From positions 33,178,501 through 33,242,500 of the forward strand of contig NC_065874.1 of the NCBI RefSeq assembly GCF_933775445.1: 64,000 nt of DNA. Reading direction: 5' to 3'. A program made the position numbers and the translations under genes. The notes under the pieces are model-generated. The model saw only the letters and a program-made list of their open reading frames with translations, had not been told where the DNA came from and did not search any database. Positions 22,104-35,054 of this stretch are shown here, piece after piece. How positions within the stretch are numbered: position 1 is the first letter of the stretch; every line of letters begins with the position of its first letter. The DNA comes from Argentina anserina (taxonomy: Eukaryota; Streptophyta; Magnoliopsida; Rosales; Rosaceae).

Positions 22104-23250
22104 ACATCAAAGTACTAATTGTCACAAGTCCTAACATTTGAATTTTGAAGTAGCTATTATGCATCTCAATTTTTCAGGAAGCACAAGATCTTTGAATCAA
22201 TTGAATGGTACCAAATATTGCCAGTTTTCCACGACTCACAAGTCAGGTGTAGTGTCAAATCTGAGAAACGGTGCTGCATATGTTTCAAACAACTTAACTA
22301 AGCTCTAGTGGTTGGATATATAAAAGCTGAAGATCGAAGTAGGGGCATATATATGAACGTATCCTTCTGGTGGGATTTTTCAATTTCTAGGGTGGCAACA
22401 TCTCTGTTTCATTCTCAGTTTTGTGTTTCACTCCAGCCATGTTATATATGAACTTTTGGGATGTCACGCAACTATCAGATAGAAATAAACCATACTAATT
22501 CGCTAAAGACGTTACTTGCAAAAACTTGTGATCAATTTGTTAGCGACTTAGCATCACATAATTATCACATGTTGATCAATTATTAATAATTATCACTTCA
22601 CATTTTGCGCCAAATTGATTCAAAGTGTAGCTATGGAGGTTCTTGTCATCATTTTGGCAAGACCCTCTTACGATTATAATGAAGTCATGGACCTAATCTA
22701 CTTTTAGTAGTTAATAACAACATGATGACGATTATACCTGTTTATATGAATATGGTATTAATTCGTTTGATAAGTATGGGATGTGTCACCAAATCTTGAA
22801 GAACAATATATGAAATTATCATGAATGAGTAATGAGCACTTGGCGGTCACTTTAGCACATGTAATTGCATCTCGACTCTTTCTTGGTTATAGAAAATTAG
22901 ACATCCCAATGTTTCCTACTTTCCTTAACTTCCCCGGAAACCTACATTATTTGGAGAGATTAACATAAATCATGACTCTTATTCTCACCCACCTGTCACT
23001 TTGGGATCATAACAAACATCACATTTTATCTTACACAAATCCTAAAGCATTAGAAACTCTCCTTTTTCTCTATTCATTTCATTGTTCCTTTAGATTTACA
23101 CTTTTTCCATTCATTTATTCAAAAGAAGGAACAAAGAACAGTGTTTATATGATTAAAGGGCTCTAAATCTCTAATGCAGCTAAATTTTCTCAATTTTCAC
23201 ATTCATATAGAAACTTTTTCAGTTTCTGTGATTCAAAAGCTGTTTTTGAT
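22104..23250. other. Spacer upstream of the transporter gene
   Basis: No gene recognised. The last few hundred bases are presumably the promoter and leader of the gene starting at 23296. No clear TATA box stands out. Confidence 0.4.
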
Positions 23251-23295
23251 GGCTGCATGATCCCATATGTATGTCTCTGCCATTGTCAGAGTGGA

Positions 23296-25579
23296 ATGGC
23301 TTTGCTTGATTCATTGTTGGGGAATGAAGCCAAACGATTTGTGAAAAGGAAAGACAGTGATGCAGGAGAAGCAGGTTTGATAAAAAAGAATTATGATCCT
23401 TTGTAATTTCTATATTAATTGCTCTTTCTCTATATTGAAAGATAATTCGAGTCAGAATTGTTATGTGGGTATTTGGGTTTATATTGATGTATCTTTGAAT
23501 ATTTTCTTTTCCTGTTTGATTAATTATGCCGGTAAAATTTCGTGGTGTAGTTGTTTCATACTCTCCTATTTCATTCTTAGAGTACAATGAGCATATCTAT
23601 TCCATTTTGTTAGTGATGGTTTTGATCTTTTGATAGTTTCAAGAGCTTTGCTTTACGATGTGAATAATGTAACAATCTGCAATTCTGCATTGCTCTCAAT
23701 CTCGTTAACAACCAATATGTTATATACTTCATGTGATTTAGTAGATTACTTTAAGCAGATTAGCTAAATAGGATATTCTCGATGATCAACCAACATCAAA
23801 AGAAATCAGAAAACCTTATTACTCGCAGAAGAAGATTTAGATGTATCTCCTTGTAATTCTCATTCTTAGAATGATCAGGTAAAGCACTTGAAGAACTCAG
23901 GGGTTCTCTCTACAATGATCTTCGGACTTCAGAAGGCGCCAAGCGCCAACAGCAACGATTTTGTGGCCCGGTGGTGGCAATGACCTTCAATTTCATAGTG
24001 TCTGTGGGGATCATTCTGGCAAATAAGCTTGTACATGCCTCATCCCTTCTCTTCTTGCCTTTCTGCAATAAAAATATTCTTTAGCATTTTGCAGGCTCAG
24101 ATGCATAGATTTTCATAATCAATTTGTTCAGTAATATTATGATTCAATGTCTTTCGATCTGCCGATTGCAGGTAATGGGGAGAGTTGGATTTAAGTTTCC
24201 AATCTTTCTCACATTGATTCATTACGTGACAGCATGGCTGCTTCTAGCCATTTTTAAGACACTCGCAATTCTTCCAGTTTCTCCTCCAGCTAGAACTACT
24301 CCTTTCACTTCTCTCTTCTCTTTAGGTGCTGTCATGGCTTTTGCCTCTGGTCTTGCCAATACAAGCCTAAAACATAACAGGTTTTAATTTGGTCTCTTTT
24401 GTCTTCTATTTATGATGTACAAAATTGTTACAAACTCAATATGTTGCCTACTCACCATTGTTCTCATTAATTGCAGTGTTGGTTTCTACCAGATGGCTAA
24501 AATTGCTGTCACTCCTACTATTGTTCTTGCCGAGTTCATTCTCTTTAGAAAAACCATTTCTTGTAACAAGGCAAGCTCAAATGATTTTGTCCCATTTCTT
24601 TTGTTTCACCTTCAGGTGAATTATTGTAACAGTCTTGCTTGCACAGGTTTTAGCTCTAGCTGTGGTGTCAGCAGGTGTGGCAGTAGCAACAGTAACAGAT
24701 CTAGAGTTCAATTTGTTTGGCGCTTTGATTGCAATCGCGTGGATAGTCCCAAGTGCTGTAAACAAAATCCTGTGGTCTAATCTGCAACAACAAGGGAATT
24801 GGACCGCCCTCGCGTAAGACTTGATTCCCTATTTTCCTCCTAGCTCCTTGAAGATGGTTAAGGACTAAGCTTTTATCTGTCATATCTAAGCTATGCATTA
24901 TTCTGAGTGTAGGCTGATGTGGAGGACTACCCCAGTTACTATATTCTTCTTATTAGCTCTTATGCCATGGTTGGATCCACCAGGAGTTCTACTGTTCCAG
25001 TGGGATGTCAATAACTCCAGTGCTATTCTCATATCAGCAGTTCTTGGTTTTCTCCTCCAATGGTCCGGAGCGTTGGCACTCGGGTGAGTTTGTTGCTGTT
25101 ATGCATTAAAGGAGTCCGGAGGTGTGCTAATATATACTTGTGTCTATAACCAAGCTATCAGTAATTCCTCTCTACTATAAAGATCAAACTACAAATTCAA
25201 AACCTGAATATGGCGTCAATTTAGATACAACACAATGTCTCTGCACGTAAATTTTATTTCTGGTTGCAGTATTTCTGAAATGCTGCTCTCTTTTTTATGC
25301 AGGGCAACCTCAGCAACTAGCCATGTTGTTCTTGGACAGTTTAAAACTTGTGTGATATTACTAGGGGGATATTTTCTTTTCAAATCAGATCCAGGCTTCG
25401 TGAGCCTTTGTGGAGCTATTACAGCGCTTTGTGGAATGACTGTATACACATCCCTAAACCTGAAAAAGCCACAAGACAATGTGACCAAGCAGGCCTTACC
25501 AACACTGAAACCCAAAACCATTGATGACCAAGACGTTGTAGTAGATTCAGAATCAAGGGATAGCACAACTGTTGTTTGA
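23296..25579 (+). CDS. Nucleotide-sugar transporter-like protein (DMT/TPT fold)
   Basis: Seven exons: 23296-23374, 23879-24030, 24172-24380, 24477-24570, 24647-24813, 24913-25083 and 25303-25579; phases close to 382 aa. The protein is strongly hydrophobic with about ten membrane segments. Family text includes NFIVSVGIILANKLV, SVGFYQMAKIAVTPTIVLAE, SATSHVVLGQFKTCVILLGG and a Lys-rich cytosolic tail. This is the nucleotide-sugar/triose-phosphate transporter clan, near the plant uncharacterised or UDP-xylose/UDP-galactose branch; substrate cannot be told from sequence. Golgi location is inferred. Intron 4 has a GC donor (AAG|gcaagc) with a normal AG acceptor. An in-frame upstream ATG at 23257 would add 13 residues (MIPYVCLCHCQSG). 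A short out-of-frame upstream ORF (23271-23309) overlaps the chosen start. Confidence 0.88.
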
Positions 25580-26259
25580 ACCAAGCAGGCTTACTGATTT
25601 GGTGTATAGATAGTTACTAAAGAACGTCTTTTCCATTTCCTTGGCTGCTGAATCACACTAGCATTTCATCATAGTTATACAAAGCCTGATTGCAGAATGC
25701 AGAACTCATTATAGAGGATCAGTTAAAAAATTATATCGTCTGCAAGATATTCTGATTAACCAGGAATTCATCATTACCCATTAGTATATCAAGAATACAT
25801 AAAGCTTGAACATAAAACAGATCTTCCAAGGAAATGAAACGACACAAAATGCCAATTCTCATTATACCAATTACAACCGTATGATCCATCATGCTTGCTA
25901 TGATAATATCATAATATACAGATGAGATATCAGAAAGGAAAAATTGGTAAAAAAATCCCACCTACTCTATGATCCTCTCTTAGTTTCCTATGACACCTTA
26001 ATAAATCACTAGTTCAAAGCTAAAAACTCATTTCCCACCAAGACTTTCTCAAAACACAAATGAGGAAAAACGCTAGACAATAATGGAGATCTCAAACCTA
26101 TTTTCCAACTTTAGATGGTCAGCACTGCCCATTCCCTACCACAAAAGGATGACTTCCCAAAATTTTCTGGCCAGCATTTCATATTTACACTGAGAACAAA
26201 CCAGATATCAGATCCCCAGTGCGTTTTGCGTTCAATCCTCATAAAGAAGTTTACGTAAA
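25580..26259. other. Tail-to-tail 3' intergenic region
   Basis: Lies between the ends of the convergent transporter (+) and GIP1-like (-) genes. It should hold both 3' UTRs. No other feature is seen. Confidence 0.5.
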
Positions 26260-29200
26260 TCAAAAGCTACTGTTCCAATTCATCTGTGCATGTTGAGGCT
26301 GTTGATAAGCAGCAGGCGGAGGTCCTATGGTCTCAGCAGCTCCAGCCACTGCCTGGGATTGTTGCAGATATGTTGGAGAAGCCATTGTCTGCCCAGGTGG
26401 AAATATTCCAGTCATGGCACCATGGCCCGCATGGACAGGTGAGAACGCAAAACGTTGGCCTTGAGGGAGGTTGTACAGGGAACTGATATCTTGTCCAGGA
26501 GTGTGAAACCAAACAGTTTGACCCTCGGTCTGCAAAAACATAAAGGAAGTTTTATGAGTGGCCTAACAATAACTATAAAACACAAACTAAATGTGACAGG
26601 ATGCTGGAGAACAGCAGAGGAAATGAAGCATATTCCAAATTCAATTATATCAACTCTATCGAAAGATCATGGTAATAAAAACTCAGATTACAGATGAGAA
26701 ATCAAGACCAACCAGCTGTCCTGTAGTGTAAATATGACTTCCTTTCATTTGAGATGCTCCAAGATCTTCAGTGTTACCAACTGAGCTTCCAGATGTAACT
26801 GCTGGACCAGGAGCATAACCAGTAGGGGTGGTTATGAATGAGCCACCAGATTGAATGTTATACTGGGCTGGATTGGCAGCATTGCTCCCTGCCTTCAACT
26901 GCGGAGGAGGAAATTTAATCCCAGCAGCAGCTGGTGCTGTTGGTGGTAAGTATGCTGAAGCCTGTGGAGGATAGCCATTGGGGCTTAAGAACTGGTGCAT
27001 TGGTGGCAGATAATATGGCGGCATATAGCCATATGGGAAATAATTAGCGGGATATGCGTGTCTGAAAACAGGAATCTGTGGAGTTGCAGCTATGGAGCTT
27101 GGCAGGGGTGGGGTCGTATTTGGGCTGGGAACACCAACAGAATTTCCACCCTACAATGTGAAATGCAGAGAACATAAGCATGCATCAGCAACAGATATAT
27201 TCTCCTCAAGCTCAAAATATTACAAACACAACTAATTTCAATATGCTAAACAAAAAGCACAAAATCTTCAATTTTAATTTTAGTGAGAACTAAAATTTCA
27301 GAGAGTATAGGATCATTATTGAATATCATTGGATAATATACCTGCAGCTCACAGCTCTATAACTTTCGCATTTATTATTTGGTAGAAGCTCCACTAAATA
27401 TCAGTATATGAGATTTAAAAAATACAAGTCATTACAGTCATTTCTGACAATACGGTGGAAATATGGTGACAAAGGCTGTATGTGTCAATACTCAATACTA
27501 TAATAGATGGAAAGACTGAGCTTTCATAACAAAGAAAGCCAGCAATTAATTCATCAAACTGGAACATAAAAATAAAGAACTGATTAATAGCAACTCGAAA
27601 AAGTGGAAAAACAAAACAAAAAAGTGAAATATACAACTTTAGACTTGGTTAGCAGGCTTACAAAGTTTGAACTTCGAGGTGCTTCATGTGCCTGATTATC
27701 TTGTCCTTCCACTTGTAGAACCTGGCTTCCAAGCATGGGTGGCAAAAAACCAAAATTATAGCTGGGGCCATTAAGAGCAGTGAGGCTATGTGGAACTTCC
27801 GGAGGCAACTGCAAACCCTGCTTCAAAAGTTCACTTTTGGAGTCTGAGTCAGGTATTGAAGAGACATTACCCTCAGATGGTTGTAACTTTTCAAGGACAT
27901 TAGCTGAAGGCAGTGGAGTCTCTGAAAGATCTCCTTGAACAGATGAAGCTACACTTACATTGCTGTACCCACAGGAAAAAAAACATATAGCACGATGAAT
28001 ATGCAAAATTATAAAGTGCTCATTAATAAAAGGCAACCAAGATGAATATCTTCTTTATGCTCGTGTTTTCAATTTTTCAGCAGGCAACTCAAAGAAAGAC
28101 GGAATTCATATATCAAACTATCACTAAAAGATAACCCACCAAGAGAAAATATTCACTAACCTAGGAGAAGGCTCCTTAGCAGCTTCATCAGTATCCTGAG
28201 AAGATTCTACACCACCCGTAGAACCATTGCCACTCGTACCGTTAACAGAGCCGACAGTTGTTCCAAAAGTAGAATTAATACTTCCAAAAGTCAATGCATT
28301 TCTTAAAGATTCAGGGACCTTGATATGATTAGGAAAAGTAACGAGCTTGATATCTGACTGACTTGAGTCAAGTGGCAACGGTAAAGAAGCTTCAACAGCA
28401 ATGGTTTGAACTTCCGGTGCGGCCACTGTTTCATAAACATCACCAAAATGAATATACTAACAGAACTGCTGAAAAGTTCAAGGCACAAACAGTAATAGCC
28501 AATGACATATAATATTGAATTCCACAACAGTATATCAGACACTGGTATAAAGACAAAATCATCATTCACTGACATAAGTGAAAAACACAATCCCAAAACT
28601 TGATTTAATGAGAAACAATCTAGGGCAACAGTTGATGGATCTTAGACACAATGAAGAAAGTTTTGGGGCCCTCTACATACATGTTTTATGCTTTTAGCAC
28701 GAGGGTAAAAACAAAAATTTAAACTGACATGGTTACAGTACCTTTTGAAGCATCAGTGGACTCTGGCTGTGATTCTCCATCAGAATTAGGAAGCAGAATG
28801 GCCCTAGAACCATCATGAATTGAGGAAGGGGGTTCTGACGACTTAGATTGATGATTCTTTACAATTGCCTTTGCATTGTTACTTTGAGTCTTTTCTTTGA
28901 TCACGTTATTATTAGATTTGGAGGCAACATCTGCCCTCTTCGACGACTCTAAGACAATAGGGTCACTAGAAACGTCTTTGTTTTCTTTTATAGGAATTGG
29001 TATAGGATCTGAAGCAGATGAGCAAACACCAGTATCAGCTGCAGAAGTAGCAGAATTCAAAAGCTGCTCAGATGTTGGTGTTGGGGCCTTGTGTTGATCC
29101 TTTAGGCCAACAGGTGTAGATGCCACAACAACAGCATACCGCGGTGCTGTAGCTCCCAGCTTGTTTGCATCAACACCAGCAGAGGATTTTGGAGCAGGAA

Positions 29201-31208
29201 CAGGACTAGCAGTCCCATTGGACATGCTTTTAACCCCATTTGGAACGCCAATTGAAGCTCTAAAAACAGGGATATAAATTATAGATTAAAAGCGTAGCAC
29301 AGAAAGTGTTTTCTTCATAGATTCAAAGCCATGAATGAATAAGTGTTAGCTTACTTTGTGCTTGGAACCGCAGCATTGTTTTTAGTTTTCTGCTGAACTG
29401 ACATAAAAGAAGATAGAGAACCTTCATCTGGAACATGACCACCTCCATTTTCCCTCCGAGCAGAAGAATTTCTCCCACCACCAGCATCTAAAAAGTTCAT
29501 ATGTAAAATCAGAAGCTAATTAATACTTAACCAATAAATATATGAAAAAGCAGAAGGAATTCCTATATCAGAAAGGTGGTTGAAAAGTACCAGAAGAATT
29601 CCCCTGGCCGCCACCCCTAACCATTCGCCTATGCCCCCCTGGTGCTGTCCTCGATTCTTCAGATGCTCTACCTTTCAAGCTCTGCAAAAGTAACAGCATT
29701 GAATTATAGACTAAGTAAGAAGTTTTCAATTAGGCCCACAGAGATGAACACCAAAGCAAGTATCATCAACCAGGACAACGGAGATGGTTTGATCAAAGCA
29801 AGATCTGTGTACAATTAGAATCTATTTTAGTACTCTTAATAGAATAGGTAACCATGAAATAGAACAATGTTTTATTAGTCACTGCATTATGAAAGGTGAA
29901 ATCAAATTGCTTCTCAGGCTATTTCAGAATTAAAGTGCAGTCCCAACAACACCCAAGCAATTCACTGACCAGTATATTCCCACATATTCATATCAAAAAA
30001 CATTTTCAATGGAGATAAATAATTCTATATACTCAGTACCATCTAGCATAAGATTGTAACATCACTTGCACCATAAAGATGTCAAACCCTCGTCCAATTT
30101 ATTAAAGAGTGGAGAATTTACCTCCTTTTTCCGATCACGTCTCTTTTTTACCTCATGAAATGTATCTGCCAAGCCAGAGGATGTGCTCATAAGTTCCAGT
30201 AATTACATGACATGATATGTATGAAGTTACAAAGTGTAGGATGGAATATGCATGAACATGTACACAACAAAGAGATGAACAAAATAACAAATCCTTAGTT
30301 GACAGACAACAAATTGAGAAATATGTCTCATTTGTTTACAAGCTGACAATAAGCAAATCCAAATGATACTAATTTTCTCAAGTTTTAGACTATGCATTTC
30401 TTAGATAAAACATAAACGTCTGCGATGAAGAAATTGCTAGATGAAATCCATAATCATTAGACACCGCAAACAACTTAGACATAGAGCATACTCATTTATG
30501 CATAAAAACAGAATTACAGCTCCACATCACCAGAATCAGCATCTTAAGCTTAGACTATGCCGGTTAAAGCTTTGCATTCTTGTAAAAACCAGAAAGCTTC
30601 ATCATTTGATAATGAGGAGACAGCCTACTTCACCCCATTCTTGCAGTAAAAAACTAAACTTGTATCACCTAAACCCTTAAGCTAAACTCTTAGTACCCAA
30701 ATTAGCGTAATAAATCAAACTCTAAACCCTCCACACACTTTTCACAACAAACAAACAAACAAAAACAAAACCAAGGACTCCACCTTTACCCAAAATCATC
30801 ATAAAGCTTTCAACTTTCACTTAAATCTCAAAATCCCATCAAAACACACAAAAACCCATCAAAGAAAAACCAAAACCCAGAACAACCAACCGATCAATGA
30901 AGCAAAACCAACAAACCCCAATACCCAAAAACACAAACCCATAAAGACACATCAACCCTAACCCTAATGCAAAACAGAGAAAACAAATATATTAGAGAGA
31001 GAGAGTAGTATGTATGTATATATATATATATATGTATACCTAAATACATGAGCTTCTGGGCAGTCTCATTTGGATCCATAGAGCACTCCTTGAGCACAGC
31101 GTAGATTTCATCGTCGCTGTGAAGCTTCTTAGTGATCTCTCTGATGTTTTGGATCGTGCTCTTTACATTGTCTGGGATTGAAACCCTAGTAGCCACACCG
31201 CCGCTCAT
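26260..31208 (-). CDS. GIP1L: GBF-interacting protein 1-like (DUF1296/GIP1_N)
   Basis: Nine exons on minus: 31208-31040, 30165-30122, 29681-29591, 29487-29355, 29259-28742, 28425-28161, 27962-27662, 27150-26713 and 26529-26260. Phases close to 742 aa. Residues about 8-70 form the conserved N-terminal domain (VRNIREITKKLHSDDEIYAVLK-type text, DPNETAQKLMYLD, FHEVKKRRDRKKE), a UBA-like helical module. The rest is low-complexity: Gly/Arg-rich (GGHRRMVRGGGQGN), Ser/Thr-rich, then Pro/Tyr/Gln-rich (YFPYGYMPPYYLPPMHQF). The Arabidopsis founder enhances DNA binding of the G-box bZIP factor GBF3 and has chaperone-like activity in vitro; nuclear function here is inferred from that. The start at 31208 (MSGG) is preferred over an upstream in-frame ATG at 31238 because family members begin there. 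Confidence 0.9.
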
Positions 31209-31650
31209 ATTGTGTTTACAGAGAGAGAGAGAGAACAAGAGGAAAGAGAGAGAGAGACAGTGTTTTTTGTGCGTGTGTTTTTTGTTTTAAGAGACTTGGA
31301 GAATTGAGAGGCAGCTGAAATAATAAATGGACCCTCTATTTATATTAACAATCCAAAAGTTTCAAGAATTTTTTTTTTTAATTTAGGGTGGAAATTTTGA
31401 GGGGGGTGCCTACATGGAAAACCTTGAGATCATGATTTTGATTTGGTGTTGGGGACAGAGAGGGGCAGAGAGGGCAAGAGAGGAAAAGAGGAACAGTGAC
31501 GGCCGTGAGAGGGATGGGTTTTATGACTTTAATCTTTTTGTTTAAAGAGATGAAGATGTTGTGTAATTACATATAAAGGCACTATGACTCTATGAGTGTG
31601 CTAGATGATAGAAGTGGAGTTTTGTGTTGGGGTTTTAGGGTTTTGCAACT
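31209..31650 (-). promoter_or_regulatory. 5' leader and promoter of the GIP1-like gene
   Basis: GA-rich runs at about 31220-31257 (CT-rich in the transcript) are typical of plant 5' leaders. A telo-box core (AAACCCTAA read on minus) lies at 31635-31643. No TATA box can be named with confidence. Confidence 0.35.
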
Positions 31651-34600
31651 GGACTTCTCACTCTGAGGTCATTCACGATGTTGCTTTTCGATGGGTTAGC
31701 GGCGTATAGGGGGTGCCTGTGTCGTTCTTATGTCACAAACTCGCGATCGGCATATCACGCAATGAACTAGTGTTGGCATCTAATCGGTCGAACCTAATTC
31801 AGATAAGCAGCTATATTTACGTTTAAATGTTCACGTCTGAACACTAAAATGAATATATTTGAATGGATATGAATCATGACAAAAGCTATTTTAAAAGTGA
31901 TTTTGTGTGTTTTTTGAATTCATAGATGCAACATAGGCCGATATTAAATGGGTGTGGATTTCGTTTAACACCATTGAGTTCAGATGCCATAAACGTGTGC
32001 TGCGATCATTGACAATGTATTGAATGAAAATTACATGAATTATTGTTGATACATTGAGCTATGTGTCGAATAATTTATTGCAATAGTGTTACCATTTACA
32101 ATGTGTGTAACAAAACGCCCCATGTGTCCTTTGCATATTGAATCTCCATCTTCGAAGTATGTATCAGCTCTGGAAGAATCATTGTGGTAGTATGTTTGCT
32201 TTCTTAGCTCTGATAGTACTCATTCACAGTTTCACACAAAGAACTAGGTTATTTCCATTGTTGATACTTCAGAGTAAACGTTTGTGTCAAAAATGCAGCA
32301 AGCATGTGAATGCCAACCCCAGACCACAGGGTTACGATCAAAGCCAAAACCAACTTGCACCAGAGGAAAGTCAAATGGAAAATACCATCTGGTAACCCTC
32401 AAAAGCCTAAACTTCACCATTAAGGTTCCTCTTTTTTATTGAAAACTGCACAACATTTCCAAGAGAGGAAACTGCAATCAAAAACGAACCCAGTATAGTG
32501 AATTGTAAAAAGTTGTACAGGCGTTATTACTAATGAGAGAATGAAATATCATTATCTATACCAACTATACACTTGAATGTCAATTCTTCTAATCATAAGA
32601 ACATACAACGGTTACGATCATAAGAATAGAGTTTGATAGAATAAGAAAAATACATAGACCGGTTCACAATTATAGAGTAATAGTGTGATGGTGTGGATTT
32701 TAAGCCATATATCGGATTATCGACATTACTATAGTACTTAATCTTTTACCATGAGTTCCAAAGTCTCTTTTCTCAACTAATGTGATTCCCAACTTCCAAT
32801 TACAACACAACACCAAACCTATTGGCACCATTAAAATTAAGGAGTGACTACGTTAAACTATCTAATTTGCCTTGATGATAACTGCCTTATTGACCCCTTA
32901 AAGGTTCTTGCACGAAATTTGATCCAATTATATGAAATTATGAGGAAGTCTCAACTCTATGGAGACGTTTGGTACGGGGACTATTGTACCCCATCTTATT
33001 TTCTTCCTGAATCTAGCCTTCTAGAAGCTAGGCTTATGTTATGTAAGCCTTAACCCATGTTTGGTATCACCAACACTCACCATCAATATTACTACACCTG
33101 AAATTGCATATCTTGCAACAAAAAACACAGATTACAGAGAGAACAAAAATACATGAGGAAATGTGGAATGGAGAGATAGAGATTGATCTTGGTGGTGGAC
33201 AAAGACAGGGAGGCACCTAGGAAGAAACTAAATTTCTATTGAATCAGTCTATTGTTCTTGATCAAAAACCTGCAAAATCAGTGACCAATCTCGGTTTAAT
33301 CCAACTACGACCATCAATGCGCTACCACTAGGAAAAAAAACCCCACAAGCCAAGCATCCATATAACGCAATTGAATCAAAAGCAGACAAGAACAACACAA
33401 ACCCGACCAAACGAACCTCTACTTCCTGCAATTGGTGCCTTTTCATTGACTAAATCTCTTATCACAATTTTCAAACCCATTCATGTCCTAATTCCGTACC
33501 TGATGGAGATGACCAGTAGATAATGGAAAAGTGTAGGAGAAGAACATGAGGAATGAGAGCAAAATATTGATGGATGGCGAGAGGAAGCGACGACGAAGAC
33601 GAAAGTTTGAAGGCGGCAACACAGGGGGCGACGTGTTCTTAGACCGTGACGATAAGCTTGAGAGCTACGACGTAAGGTTGAAGTCGATGAATTGGGGCGT
33701 AGTGAGAACGAGGCTTACATAAGGTCATGCTTTTTGGTGTCATTATCGTAGATCATGTTGGGAGAGTTTTTGGTGTTTCGGAGTCCCAAAAAAAATAGCC
33801 CAAAGTGTTCCCAAACATGAGATAAGTCCCACGTAAGAAAATAAGACCGTCAGTCCAAGCATATCTCATGTAACAAACATGCCTTATATTTTAAATAGTG
33901 ACTAAAGATAAGTTTTTTGTTTGGTATAGAATCAATGATTTTCAAACTCCCAAGAATATTAGTTCGCCAAACACAAAAGCCAATATTGTAATCTCTTATG
34001 CAATTACACATGAACTTACTTGGAACGTTCCAAGCTATTTACGAAACAAGAAGCAGCTACCGCACTCTGATGAGATCCAGGCCAATTAGTCAATATCGAC
34101 CATAGAAGTCATTGTTGACAAAACCACAGAGAAAATGTAATAATAATGTATTATGGCAAATTAAGATAAAGAACATACATTGTCTTTACCAAGTTCATCT
34201 TCACGCATTTGAGAAGCTAAGCGGAAAATCATGATATATGGCTAAGTTTTGTGAAGCATGCAACTACTCTACTCTGGTTTTTCTTTTTCACCCATTCAAA
34301 AACAATATTCAGTTTCTACTTTCTAATACATTAACTTACGACTAGCTTTTTTACTCGCCTTATGTGTGTGAGAAAATAGTTGCTGAGGTAAGTAAGAAAG
34401 GTAGTGGGCAAGTGGGAGGAATTTATCTAATTTATTTTTATTTTTTATTATTTAATTTACTATTCTAACTCTTGTTTAATATTTGAAACTTTAATTAATA
34501 AATTAAATCTGTAAATTTTGTATGACAAATTGTTATGTATGACAAATTATTTTAATATATAAAAAATGTAACCATACATTTTGTATGAACGAGTCATTTT

Positions 34601-34930
34601 CTTTAGTTACTAAATAAAAAATAAACTCGAGGCAATAGAAAATCTATCACTTACCGATTATCATCTTGGCTTGTTTTTTTTTTTTTTTGTATTTGAAAAG
34701 TGTGTTGTACTGTTGTATGATCAAGTACGTGTCAATCAAATTTCTCATTCAATACTTGTTGAAGAACTGAACCCAACAAAGGAACAGAACCCCCCAACAA
34801 ACTCCACAAAAGGGTGAAATAGTCTACACTCTACAGAAGCGTCTCTGAATCTCTGTGGGTAAATTCGACATTCCACACAGACGAATCACGTTAATATGGA
34901 AATTGTGATATACAAATTTATACTATTCAC
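31651..34930. other. 3.3-kb intergenic region
   Basis: No gene can be supported. Short open frames (for example 32138-32395) match nothing I know. A Harbinger-like element occupies 32961-33883 and is listed separately. A poly(T) tract lies near 34674-34688. Confidence 0.45.
32961..33883. mobile_element. PIF/Harbinger-like non-autonomous element
   Basis: The ends carry imperfect inverted repeats: left GACGTTTGGTACGG, right (reverse complement) GGCATGTTTGTTACATG. Further in, TCTTATTTTCTT (left about 32994-33005) is inverted at about 33834-33845, and CCCATGTTTGGTA (33054) is inverted at about 33810-33821. The order is consistent with one degenerate terminal inverted repeat of 70-110 bases. The GTTTGGTA core resembles Tourist/Harbinger MITEs, which duplicate TTA/TAA; TTA follows the right end but the left copy is unclear. 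No transposase frame is present. Confidence 0.4.
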
Positions 34931-34937
34931 CACCCAA

Positions 34938-35054
34938 AAACCCTAATCTGCATTTTGCTCCACTCTCTCTCTCTCTCTCTCTCTCAAGCTCGGAGCTTTA
35001 TTTTCCTCCACGAATTTTCTCCGGCTCAAATTCCGGCCTCTCAAAATCGCCGCA
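34938..35054 (+). promoter_or_regulatory. Telo-box and CT-rich leader of the hnRNP gene
   Basis: AAACCCTAA occurs at 34938-34946, followed by a (CT) tract at 34963-34985 and the ATG at 35055. Both are common near plant transcription starts of RNA-handling and growth-related genes. Confidence 0.4.

Noticed and set aside
32138..32395. 85-codon frame in the GIP1L/hnRNP spacer
   Set aside because: No family resemblance, no splice context and ordinary length for chance in this DNA.
33039..33722. 12-bp perfect inverted pair TTATGTAAGCCT (33039-33050 and 33711-33722)
   Set aside because: Its order conflicts with the larger nested inverted ends of the Harbinger-like element, so it is probably coincidental.
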